In this document: positions 37,459 through 45,368 of the stretch, piece after piece
Position numbering within the stretch: the first letter of the stretch is position 1
How the letters are laid out: each line of letters begins with the position of its first letter
Program-made: the position numbers and the translations under genes
The notes under the pieces: generated by a model
What the model saw: the letters and a program-made list of their open reading frames with translations, nothing else
Told to the model about the DNA's origin: nothing
The model's database searches: none
Source of the DNA: Variovorax sp. N23
GTDB lineage: Bacteria > Pseudomonadota > Gammaproteobacteria > Burkholderiales > Burkholderiaceae_C
Direction: 5' to 3'
Assembly: GCF_025486315.1 (NCBI RefSeq)
Contig: NZ_JAOOPY010000003.1
Location: 62,001-126,000, forward strand
DNA: 64,000 bases

Positions 37459-38853
37459 TCACACCAGCCGCCGGATCGCCTTCTTGCGCCACACCAGGCG
37501 GTAGTAGGCCGTCTGCAGCGCCAGCATCGCGATGAAGGCGGCCGGGTAGGCGATCCACACGCCGTTGAGCCCGATGCGATGGCTCATCACGTAGGCCACC
37601 GGCACCTCGACCCCTGCGATGCAGGCGATGGAGATGGCGGTAGGCACCAGCACCGAGCCGCTGGCCCGCATGATCCCCGACAGCACCGACGCCATGCCGA
37701 AGATCACGGTGCCCCACAGCATGATGTGCAGCAGTGTCTGGGCGATGTCGATGACCGGCGCGCTGGTGATGAAGAAGCCCATCAGCCGGCGTGAGAACAG
37801 GTAGCCCAACACGACCAGCGACCCGGTGAGCACCAGGTTCATCATGAGCCCGGTGCGCGCGATGGCGCCCAGCTGTGCGGTGCGGCCCGCGCCGATGGCC
37901 TGGGCGCCGAGGATCGATGCCGTGATGGCGATGGAGATGGCCGGGAACTGCACGTACGCCACCACCTGGTTGACCGCGCCGTAGGCAGCCGTCGCCTCCG
38001 AGCCGTAGCTGTTGACCAGCGAGAGCAGGGCGATCTCGGCCAGCGCGATCACGATCATCTGCACGCCGGTGGGCACGCCGACGCGCAGCACGGTCTTGAG
38101 GATCGCGGGGTCGATGCGCATGCTGCGGGCGAAGTCGCGGTCCGGCGCCAGCGGACTCTTCATGCGGCGCAGCTGGAAGCCCAGCCAGACCGTGGCGATC
38201 ACGAAGGACACCACCGTCGCCGCGGCCCCGCTGGCCACCCCCAGCATCGGCAGCCCGCCCCAGCCGCGGATGAGCGCCGGCGTCAGCACCAGGCCGATCA
38301 GCGTGGAGATGCCCAGCGTGAGCAGCGGCGTCACCGTGTCGCTCACGCCGCGCAGCATGGCGGTGGAGAGCAGGAAGACGAACAGCCCCGGCATCGCGAT
38401 CAGGATGATGCGGGCATAACTCGTCGCGTCCGCCAGGATGTCGGGCGGCGTGTGCAGCGCCTTCAGCATCGGCGCGGTGAAGGCGCCGCCGAACACCGCG
38501 ACCACCAGCCCGAAGACGATGCCGACCGTGAGCGTGGTGCCGGCGACGGCCTTGACCTTGGCGATGTCGCGCGCCCCCCAGGCCTGGCCGATGAGTACCG
38601 ACGCGCCGGCGCCCAGGCCGATGGTGAAGGCGATGAAGAAGAACATCACCGGGAAGAAGCTCGACACCGCGGCCAGCGCGCGGACGCCGATCATCTGGCC
38701 CACGTACACGTTGTTGAGCGTGCCCGAGAGCGACTGCAGGATGTTGCTCAGCAGCATGGGGGCGAGGAAGAACGCGAAGGTCTTCCACAGCGGGCGGCCC
38801 TCGACGGGGCCGCGGGAGGGCTGCGAAGCGGTCACTTCCGGCGCGGCGCTCAT
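37459..38853 (-). CDS. MATE family efflux transporter
   Basis: 464 residues, 12 membrane helices in two homologous bundles. Motifs LGAGASVLIGQAWGARDIAKVKA and ILGAQAIGAGRTAQLGAI in the two halves are MATE signatures. It exports organic cations in exchange for sodium or protons. The ATG at 38853 overlaps the stop of the DUF2239 gene (ATGA), which favours it over the ATG four codons upstream at 38865. Confidence 0.93.
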   Translation of the reverse strand: MSAAPEVTASQPSRGPVEGRPLWKTFAFFLAPMLLSNILQSLSGTLNNVYVGQMIGVRALAAVSSFFPVMFFFIAFTIGLGAGASVLIGQAWGARDIAKVKAVAGTTLTVGIVFGLVVAVFGGAFTAPMLKALHTPPDILADATSYARIILIAMPGLFVFLLSTAMLRGVSDTVTPLLTLGISTLIGLVLTPALIRGWGGLPMLGVASGAAATVVSFVIATVWLGFQLRRMKSPLAPDRDFARSMRIDPAILKTVLRVGVPTGVQMIVIALAEIALLSLVNSYGSEATAAYGAVNQVVAYVQFPAISIAITASILGAQAIGAGRTAQLGAIARTGLMMNLVLTGSLVVLGYLFSRRLMGFFITSAPVIDIAQTLLHIMLWGTVIFGMASVLSGIMRASGSVLVPTAISIACIAGVEVPVAYVMSHRIGLNGVWIAYPAAFIAMLALQTAYYRLVWRKKAIRRLV

Positions 38854-39413
38854 GCCACGCTCCATGCCGCATCGGCCAGCTTGTGGAGATGCGTTCGCAC
38901 GTCGTCCGGCCAGCTCGCCACGAGCGACTCGAAGCGCTCCTGTTCGCCGGCGAAGAGGGCGCGCGAGGCTTCCTCGAATCCGGGCGAATGGCCTGCGATG
39001 GCGCTCATGAAACGGTAGGCGGCTTCGCGTGAGGCTCGGACCGTGTCGCGCTCGGCGTTCACGCGGCGCGCGTCTTCGACCAGCTTGCGCAACGCGACCG
39101 ACGCGCCACCCGGCTGGCGATTGAGCCAGTCCCAGTGGCGCGGGAGCAGCGTGACTTCCCGTGCGACGACGCCGAGTTTGGGGCGGCCGACGGCGCGGGC
39201 CGCTGGCTCTTCCGTGACGGGTTTTCCGACCGCCGTTGCGCTGTCGCGCAAATCGAGATCGAGCGGTTCGCCGGTCACGTCGTCGAACACGAAGACGGGC
39301 GACGCGTCGCTGCGTCGACGCAGCTGGGCGATCACCTCGTCGCGTGTGCCGGTGGCGATGCGGCGCGAATCGGCGAAGGCGGTGAGTGACGAAGGAGAGG
39401 TGTCGGTTGGCAT
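38850..39413 (-). CDS. DUF2239 family protein
   Basis: 187 residues, starting MPTDTSPSSLTAFADSRRIA, with VFDDVTGEPLDLDLRD and the conserved core GRPKLGVVAREVTLLPRHWDWLNRQPGGASVALRKLVEDAR of this uncharacterised family, then a helical domain with YRFMSAIAGHSPGFEEASRALFAG. No signal peptide; cytoplasmic. The core looks like a short nucleic-acid-binding style helix pair, but the function is unknown. Coupled to the MATE gene behind it. Confidence 0.88.
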   Translation of the reverse strand: MPTDTSPSSLTAFADSRRIATGTRDEVIAQLRRRSDASPVFVFDDVTGEPLDLDLRDSATAVGKPVTEEPAARAVGRPKLGVVAREVTLLPRHWDWLNRQPGGASVALRKLVEDARRVNAERDTVRASREAAYRFMSAIAGHSPGFEEASRALFAGEQERFESLVASWPDDVRTHLHKLADAAWSVA

Positions 39414-39451
39414 GGCCGTGAATTCTACCCGGGCAAAATAGAGGGTTGGTA

Positions 39452-39970
39452 TCAGGCGTTGCGAACGCGCCGCCACCAGCGCCGCGCGCCCTGTTTCATG
39501 GCCCGTATGCTGCGCCAGAGGGCACTTTCGCGCACGGTGTAGAGCACCGAGTTCTTCCAGGCTTTCCAGCGCGGATACCAGCGCGCGAAAAGCGGGATGC
39601 GCATCAACGTGGTTTCGACCAATTGGAAGATGCGCGCCACGATGGCGGTGCCGACCAGCTTGGCAACGATCAGCACCGTGACGCCGCTGGTCGCGTGGCC
39701 TTCGCTGAAAAGAAACAACGCCAGGACCTTGACCGGCAGCAGCAACAGAACCGGCAGGACGAAGGCCAACAGCGCGCCCCACGGCGGCAGGTTGCGCACC
39801 CAGCTTTCTGCGCGAGCCCACCACGGCAGTCGGGCGAGGCGGGCCGTCAGCGCGGCCAATGGTGCCCAGCCCCATTCCTCGAAGAGCAACACCGGCACCA
39901 GCAACAGCGCCGCGATGCCGTGCAGCAGCCGGGCCCGTCTGCTGCGGAAGGTGGGGGTGTCGGGCGGCAT
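39452..39970 (-). CDS. Conserved membrane protein of unknown function
   Basis: 172 residues. Two or three hydrophobic segments (GIAALLLVPVLLFEEW, WGALLAFVLPVLLLLPVKVLALFLF, GVTVLIVAKLVGTAIVARIF) are followed by an amphipathic basic tail with many Trp and Arg (WYPRWKAWKNSVLYTVRES, RRWWRRVRNA). Such proteins are conserved in betaproteobacteria without a known role. It lies 38 bp upstream of the DUF2239 gene on the same strand. Confidence 0.8.
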   Translation of the reverse strand: MPPDTPTFRSRRARLLHGIAALLLVPVLLFEEWGWAPLAALTARLARLPWWARAESWVRNLPPWGALLAFVLPVLLLLPVKVLALFLFSEGHATSGVTVLIVAKLVGTAIVARIFQLVETTLMRIPLFARWYPRWKAWKNSVLYTVRESALWRSIRAMKQGARRWWRRVRNA

Positions 39971-40054
39971 CGCCGGAGCTTAAGCGCAGTGCGCTGACCC
40001 TTTGGACGGCGATCCACTTAACTGCGACGGCCGGGCGGGGAAGCATGCCTGCGT

Positions 40055-40082
40055 CAGTTGTGCCAACTAGTCGGCACAACTG
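40055..40082. promoter_or_regulatory. 28-bp inverted repeat upstream of the autotransporter
   Basis: CAGTTGTGCC (40055-40064) and GGCACAACTG (40073-40082) are perfect 10-base arms around AACTAGTC, whose centre ACTAGT is itself a palindrome. The site lies 147 bp before the autotransporter start in a 259-bp gap with no other gene. The size suits a dimeric regulator; a transcript hairpin without T-run is the other reading. Confidence 0.5.
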
Positions 40083-40229
40083 GTTAACAAAGTCAACGCA
40101 ATCTCGCGAAACCTCGCACCCGTCACTGTGCCCACAGCGCGCTCGACACCATCCGGCCCCACCAGGGAGCGATGGTCAGAGCAGTCCGCAGTCTGCCCGA
40201 TCGCATTTGCAACATACGAGGGTGAACAC

Positions 40230-43200
40230 ATGAACAGCGCATATCGGTCAATCTGGAACGAGTCGCTCGGCGCCTGGGTGGCGACCAGCGAGCTTTGCGC
40301 CGCGCGCGGCAAGAAATCTTCGAGCAGCGTGCTTGCTGCGGGCCTGGTGGCTGCAGTGATCTGCGGCAGCGCATCGTCCGCCTGGGCGGCCAACGAGTGC
40401 GGTGTCGTCGCTTCGGGCGGCACGGTGACGTGCCAGGGCGATGGAACGCCAGTGGGGGACGCCAACCCGAACACCACCGGCATTGCGTACAACACCGACA
40501 ACATCAAAGTCATCGTGGACGGCACTGCTGCACCGTTCACCATCGCGACGACAACCGCCAATGCTGTGTATTCGACCGGTAGCGGCGCAGGCAATCAACA
40601 GATTGAAGTCAATGGCCCCGTCACGATCAATTTGACCGCTCCTCCGGGCAATACGGGGGCCAATCCTTTGTGGGCTGTGCTGGCCGAAACGAGAGGCGGT
40701 AACGGTGATGCGAGCGTCGTCATCAATGGTGCGCAGATCACCAGCGTCGGCGAATATGCTGCTGGCGCTACCTCAGCCGCCCACGGCGACGGCAATGCAA
40801 CCTCGGTTCTCAACAGCGGTTCCATCTCCACCACCGGCCAGCAAGGTTCCGCTGTCGGTCTGTATGCCGTGACGTACGGCAGCGGCACGGCGACGGTCAC
40901 GGTGAACGGCGGTTCGATCAATACAGGCACCAGCACTGCGAACGGGTCGCACGCCGCTTACGCGTTGGCGTACGGCAACGGCGACGCTGTGGCCACCATG
41001 ACGGGTGGGGCTGCCACCACACAGGCCTTGAATAACTCGGCTGTTGTGGCCCAGACAATGGGCTCTGGCGATGCGTACGCCACCATTTCTGGCGGCACTG
41101 CGACGACCAACGGCGCCAGCTCGACCGTCGTCGCGGTCGGTTCCGGGTCCGGCGATGCGATCGCCAGCCAGACGGGCGGGACGGTGATCGCCAACGGAAC
41201 GGGCGGCGTCGGGTTGGCCGCGTTGGCCGTTGGCACAGGCGCCGCGACCGCGTCGATGACGGGTGGCAGCATCGCGACGCAGGGCAGCAACGGCTACGGA
41301 ATCTGGGCCACTGTCCTGAACTCGGCCAGCACGGCCGCGGCAACGGCGACCATGGATGCCGCAGCTTCGACAATCACCACGCAGCAGACCGCCGGCTACG
41401 GCATCTACGCAAGTAACGCCGGCAGTGGCACGGCCACTGCCACGCTGCTGAACGGCAGCATCAGCACTGCGGGCACCTACGGTTACGGCGTGTATGCCGA
41501 AACGCTCGGCATGGGCGATGCGGTTGCCAGTTCTTCGGCGGGCACATCCATCCAGACCGGCGGTCTCGACGGTGCCAAGGGGGTGTTCGCTTACGCCGGG
41601 GGGACCGGCAACGCAACGGCGACGAACAACGGGACGGTCGTGACGACCGGTGCTTCGGGCCTCGACGGCAACTTCGGCGTCTATGCCGCTGCAGCGAGCG
41701 GCAACGCGACAGCGGCCAACACCGGCACCGTGACGACCGGCGGGACGTTCGGCTACGGCGTCTATGCAGTCGCAAACGGCAATGGCGTCGCGACGGCCAG
41801 CTCGAGCGGCGCCGTCACGACCAACGGTCCGTATTCCACCGGGATCGGTGCGCACATCGACAATTTCGATTCGACCAAGCATGGCACGGCGATTGCCACG
41901 CTCCAGAGCGGCGGGACCGTCACGACCACCGGGTCGCCCTACGGCATCGGGATCTTTGCTGACGTCATGGGCTATGGAGATGCGGTCGCCACCAACGCCG
42001 GGACCGTCTCCACGCAGGGCCAGTTCGCACATGGCACGGCCGCCCGAGTGCTCTACGGCGCGGGCCACGCCAGCGCTGTGAATCAAGGGGCAATTTCCAC
42101 CACTGGCATTGCGGCGAATGGCGTGTATGCGGCCGTGGGGCAGGGCGCGACGGGTAGCGCCGACGCGCTGAATACGGGGACGGTGACGACGACGGGGGAC
42201 AGCTCGGCGGGCGTCGTGGCATCGGTCGAGACCGTCGGAAGCGCGTCGACCGCCACGGCGACCATGAGCGGCGGCACGGTCAGCACGTCGGGCGCGTCGG
42301 CGACGGGCGTGCGAGCCCAAAACAACGGCGTGGGCTTGGCTTCGGTTCAGATGAGCGCCGGTACCGTGGCGGCGACGGGCGCGGATTCGGACGGTCTGCT
42401 CGCGAACTCGACTGGCGGCACCTACACCGTCGCGATGACCGGTGGCAGCGTCACCAGCGGCAGCGGCGCAGGCGCGGCCATCCATACGCTCGCAGCAGCA
42501 GGCGGAACCATCGACATCGGCGCGGCTACCACCGTCAACGGTGCGGCATCCGGCATCGCGATCCGCGACGGCGATGCCGCGGGCAGCGGCACCGACACGC
42601 TGGGCGGCAACGCGGTGGTCACCACCGCCGGCACCGTGACCGGCGATGCCATCCTGGGCCTCGGCAACGACAGCCTGACGCTCACCGGCGGCACCTTCAG
42701 CGGCAACATCTACGGCGACGACAAAGTCGCCAGCGCCAACAACGGCAACGACACCTTCCGCTGGACCGGCGGCACGCTGAACGGCGGCTTCTATGGCCAG
42801 AACGGCTCCGACACCGCTTTTGTCTCCGTGCCCGCCTACAACGGCAGCCAGATCCTCGACGGTGGGGACGATGTGTCCGTGGCCGACGGCTGGGTCGACC
42901 GGCTGACGCTGCAGGGCGTCACCGCCACGGCCGGCGGTGCGCAGTTGCTGAACTGGGAGTCCATCACGCTGGACAACACGCGCCTCACCCTGGCCGGCGA
43001 CCCGCTCACGGTCGGCTCCGGGCTCGACGCCAGCGGCACGCAGCTCGGCCTCCTGATCAACTCCACCAGCACCGTGGCGATGGGCAGCAGTGCCTTCACC
43101 ATCACCGGCGATGTGCAGAACGCCGGCACGATCGACCTGAGCAGTTCTTCGGGCGGGGCGGGAAACGTGCTCACCGTGCGTGGCAACTATGCCGGCAACA

Positions 43201-44549
43201 ACGGCCTGGTGAAAATCAACACTGTTCTGGGCGGTGACGCGAGCGCCACCGACAAGCTGGTCGTCAATGGCGACACCAGCGGTACGACGCGAGTGCAGGT
43301 GACCAACGCCGGCGGCACCGGCGGCGTGACGGTCAACGGCATTCAGGTCGTGCAGGTGACGGGCAGTTCGAGCGATGGCAACTTCGCCCTGGCCTCGCCG
43401 GTGCAGGCCGGTGCCTACGAATACGGCCTGCACCGCGGCGGCCGCACTGATGGCGATGCCAACAGCTTCTACCTGAGCAGCGTCTACGTCCCGACGCCGA
43501 ACCCCGTCGAACCCACGCCCAGCCCGGCACCTGCCCCTGCGCCGGAAGTGCTTCGCCCGGCGGTCCCCGGCTACGTGCTCGGTCAGGTCGCCAGCAACGA
43601 ACTCGGCCAGGGCCTGCTCGGCACATTGCACGAGCGCGTCGGCGAGCAGCAGACCTTCAAGTGGGACTACTGCGGCTGCAACGACAAGGCGCCCGCCGAT
43701 CAGGTCTGGGCTCGCCTGCACGCACAGCGCCTGGACATCGACGGCAAACGCCAGTTCGGGTCCGAGCAGGACCTGCAGTTCGTGCAGTTCGGCAAGGACC
43801 TCTCGATCGCCTACAGCGGTGACCCGGGCGACAAGTCACGCACGCACACGGGCCTGAGCATGGGCTATGGGCGTACCACCACCGACTTCGGCGACCGGCG
43901 CCGCGGCGACGCGGGCATGGGCTATGACACCGGCAAGATGAAAGGCCAGATGGCCACGCTGGGGGCGTATCACACGCGCTATGCCGACAATGGCAGCTAC
44001 CTCGACCTGGTCGGCCAATTGCATGCGGTGCACAACAAGTACACCGACAAGTACGGCGGCGAGGGCACGCAGAGGGGCGCCGGCTTCGGCCTGAGCGCCG
44101 AGGTCGGCCGGCCCTGGCAGATCGGCGAGAGCCAGTGGCTCATCGAGCCGCAGGCGCAGCTGAGCTACCAGGCCACGCGCTATCGGGGCTTCTCGGACAA
44201 CGTGTCTTCGGTAGACGGGTTCACCAGCCAGAGCCTGCGCGCGCGTCTGGGCGGCCGCCTGGCCTGGAACGACAAGGCCGATCGCGCCGACCAGCTCACG
44301 CGCACCAATACCTTCTATGTAACGGCCAACCTGCTGCACGAGTTCATGGACCCGGAGGCGGTGAACGTCGGCGGCACCTCGGTGAGCGAGGACTGGGCCA
44401 AGAAGACCTGGGCCGAGTTCGGCGTAGGCGCGCAACTGCCGTTGAGCAAGTCGACCTACCTGTACGGCGGCCTGCAGTACCAGCGCTCACTGGGCAACAG
44501 CAGCCGTGAGGGCGTGTCGGGCCAGGTCGGCGTGCGGGTGGCGTGGTGA
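40230..44549 (+). CDS. Type V autotransporter with extended signal peptide and repetitive passenger
   Basis: 1439 residues. The extended signal peptide region (MNSAYRSIWNESLGAWVATS) is followed by a hydrophobic core and a cut near AWA|ANECG (about 53). The passenger (about 54-1080) is Gly/Ala/Thr/Ser-rich with many irregular repeats of the kind G-x-A-x-A-x-x-x-G-G-x-x-x-T-x-G, likely a beta-helix. A Pro-rich linker (about 1090-1115) and a CGC stretch lead to the barrel (about 1158-1439), which ends VGVRVAW with terminal Trp. It is probably an adhesin or surface structure. The ATG at 40230 begins the signal; the earlier in-frame ATG at 40128 does not. Confidence 0.93.
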   Translation: MNSAYRSIWNESLGAWVATSELCAARGKKSSSSVLAAGLVAAVICGSASSAWAANECGVVASGGTVTCQGDGTPVGDANPNTTGIAYNTDNIKVIVDGTAAPFTIATTTANAVYSTGSGAGNQQIEVNGPVTINLTAPPGNTGANPLWAVLAETRGGNGDASVVINGAQITSVGEYAAGATSAAHGDGNATSVLNSGSISTTGQQGSAVGLYAVTYGSGTATVTVNGGSINTGTSTANGSHAAYALAYGNGDAVATMTGGAATTQALNNSAVVAQTMGSGDAYATISGGTATTNGASSTVVAVGSGSGDAIASQTGGTVIANGTGGVGLAALAVGTGAATASMTGGSIATQGSNGYGIWATVLNSASTAAATATMDAAASTITTQQTAGYGIYASNAGSGTATATLLNGSISTAGTYGYGVYAETLGMGDAVASSSAGTSIQTGGLDGAKGVFAYAGGTGNATATNNGTVVTTGASGLDGNFGVYAAAASGNATAANTGTVTTGGTFGYGVYAVANGNGVATASSSGAVTTNGPYSTGIGAHIDNFDSTKHGTAIATLQSGGTVTTTGSPYGIGIFADVMGYGDAVATNAGTVSTQGQFAHGTAARVLYGAGHASAVNQGAISTTGIAANGVYAAVGQGATGSADALNTGTVTTTGDSSAGVVASVETVGSASTATATMSGGTVSTSGASATGVRAQNNGVGLASVQMSAGTVAATGADSDGLLANSTGGTYTVAMTGGSVTSGSGAGAAIHTLAAAGGTIDIGAATTVNGAASGIAIRDGDAAGSGTDTLGGNAVVTTAGTVTGDAILGLGNDSLTLTGGTFSGNIYGDDKVASANNGNDTFRWTGGTLNGGFYGQNGSDTAFVSVPAYNGSQILDGGDDVSVADGWVDRLTLQGVTATAGGAQLLNWESITLDNTRLTLAGDPLTVGSGLDASGTQLGLLINSTSTVAMGSSAFTITGDVQNAGTIDLSSSSGGAGNVLTVRGNYAGNNGLVKINTVLGGDASATDKLVVNGDTSGTTRVQVTNAGGTGGVTVNGIQVVQVTGSSSDGNFALASPVQAGAYEYGLHRGGRTDGDANSFYLSSVYVPTPNPVEPTPSPAPAPAPEVLRPAVPGYVLGQVASNELGQGLLGTLHERVGEQQTFKWDYCGCNDKAPADQVWARLHAQRLDIDGKRQFGSEQDLQFVQFGKDLSIAYSGDPGDKSRTHTGLSMGYGRTTTDFGDRRRGDAGMGYDTGKMKGQMATLGAYHTRYADNGSYLDLVGQLHAVHNKYTDKYGGEGTQRGAGFGLSAEVGRPWQIGESQWLIEPQAQLSYQATRYRGFSDNVSSVDGFTSQSLRARLGGRLAWNDKADRADQLTRTNTFYVTANLLHEFMDPEAVNVGGTSVSEDWAKKTWAEFGVGAQLPLSKSTYLYGGLQYQRSLGNSSREGVSGQVGVRVAW

Positions 44550-44601
44550 CCGCGTGGTGACCATCGGCGAAGCAGCACTGACCAAATCAAGGAACCATCC
44601 C

Positions 44602-45189
44602 ATGCCAACGAACCTCACTCCACGCCATCTGGTGCTCGCTGCGGCGGCACTCGCCGGTCTTGCCCTTGCTGGCTGCAGCAGCCTGCACGATGAACGCTAC
44701 AACTGGTGCCAGGGGCAGAACTGCGCCATCGCGCAGGTTGTCACACCCGCCCCCGACGCACCGGCTGCGGCGCGGCCTGCATCGGTGGCGACCACGCGCC
44801 GCGTCGACCTGAGTGCGGACGCGCTGTTCGCCTTCGACCGCTCCGGCGCGAGCGACATGCTGCCCAGGGGCAAGGCCGAGCTTGATGCACTGGCGCGCGC
44901 CCTGCGCGGCCAGGACATGCGGGTGCAAAGCCTGACCATCACCGGCCACACCGATCGCCTGGGCGGCGATGCCTACAACCAGGCGCTGTCGCAGCGCCGT
45001 GCCAGCACCGTCGCTGACTACCTGAAGGCGCAGGGTGTGGGCGCGCCCATGCAGGTCAAGGCCATGGGCGAGCACGAGCCCGTCACGACCGGCTGCAAGG
45101 GGGAGGCGCGTACTGCGGCGCTGATCGCTTGTCTGCAGCCCGATCGGCGTGTGTCGGTCGACATCCACGGCATGACGACGACGCCATAG
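44602..45189 (+). CDS. OmpA-like peptidoglycan-binding lipoprotein
   Basis: 195 residues. Lipobox LAGC with lipidated C25, then an OmpA C-terminal domain (about 75-190) with ITGHTDRLGGDAYNQALSQRRASTVADYL, which holds the Asp and Arg that grip diaminopimelate. It sits 52 bp behind the autotransporter and may stabilise the outer membrane or the transporter barrel. A strong terminator follows. Confidence 0.93.
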   Translation: MPTNLTPRHLVLAAAALAGLALAGCSSLHDERYNWCQGQNCAIAQVVTPAPDAPAAARPASVATTRRVDLSADALFAFDRSGASDMLPRGKAELDALARALRGQDMRVQSLTITGHTDRLGGDAYNQALSQRRASTVADYLKAQGVGAPMQVKAMGEHEPVTTGCKGEARTAALIACLQPDRRVSVDIHGMTTTP

Positions 45190-45230
45190 CAACAGGCCGG
45201 GCGCGCATCGCCCGGTCAGTCGTCGAACAG

Positions 45231-45262
45231 GGGCGCGGTGCCAAGGGGCCGCGCCCTTTTTT
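45231..45262 (+). terminator. Rho-independent terminator after the OmpA-like gene
   Basis: GGGCGCGG (45231-45238) and CCGCGCCC (45249-45256) form an 8-bp stem, followed by six T (45257-45262). The 37 bases 45220-45256 equal the reverse complement of 30267-30303 at the end of ogt. Confidence 0.88.
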
Positions 45263-45305
45263 GTCTGCATGTGCACAACCGCACGGTGCTGCAAGCGTTG
45301 AGTCG

Positions 45306-45355
45306 GTTCAATTTTGTGAACTTTTGTGTTCAATCTATAAACACCGCGTTCAATC
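45306..45355 (+). promoter_or_regulatory. Promoter with three GTTCAAT repeats before the oxidase gene
   Basis: An AT-rich stretch in a GC-rich genome. TTGTGA (45314-45319) and TATAAA (45336-45341) stand 16 bp apart as sigma70-like boxes. GTTCAAT occurs at 45306, 45328 and 45348, spaced 22 and 20 bp, about two helical turns, with one inverted TGAAC at 45317-45321. The arrangement suggests a site for cooperative binding of a regulator around the promoter. Confidence 0.5.
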
Positions 45356-45368
45356 AGGGAGGCGTCGA

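Noticed and set aside
40700-42400. Regularly recurring short sequences, considered as CRISPR or tandem DNA repeat
   Set aside because: The units vary in length and sequence and keep one open frame; they are protein repeats of the passenger.
40773-43721. 982-codon minus-strand open frame opposite the autotransporter
   Set aside because: It mirrors the repetitive GC-rich passenger; it has no ribosome site or known domain, while the plus strand has signal peptide and barrel.
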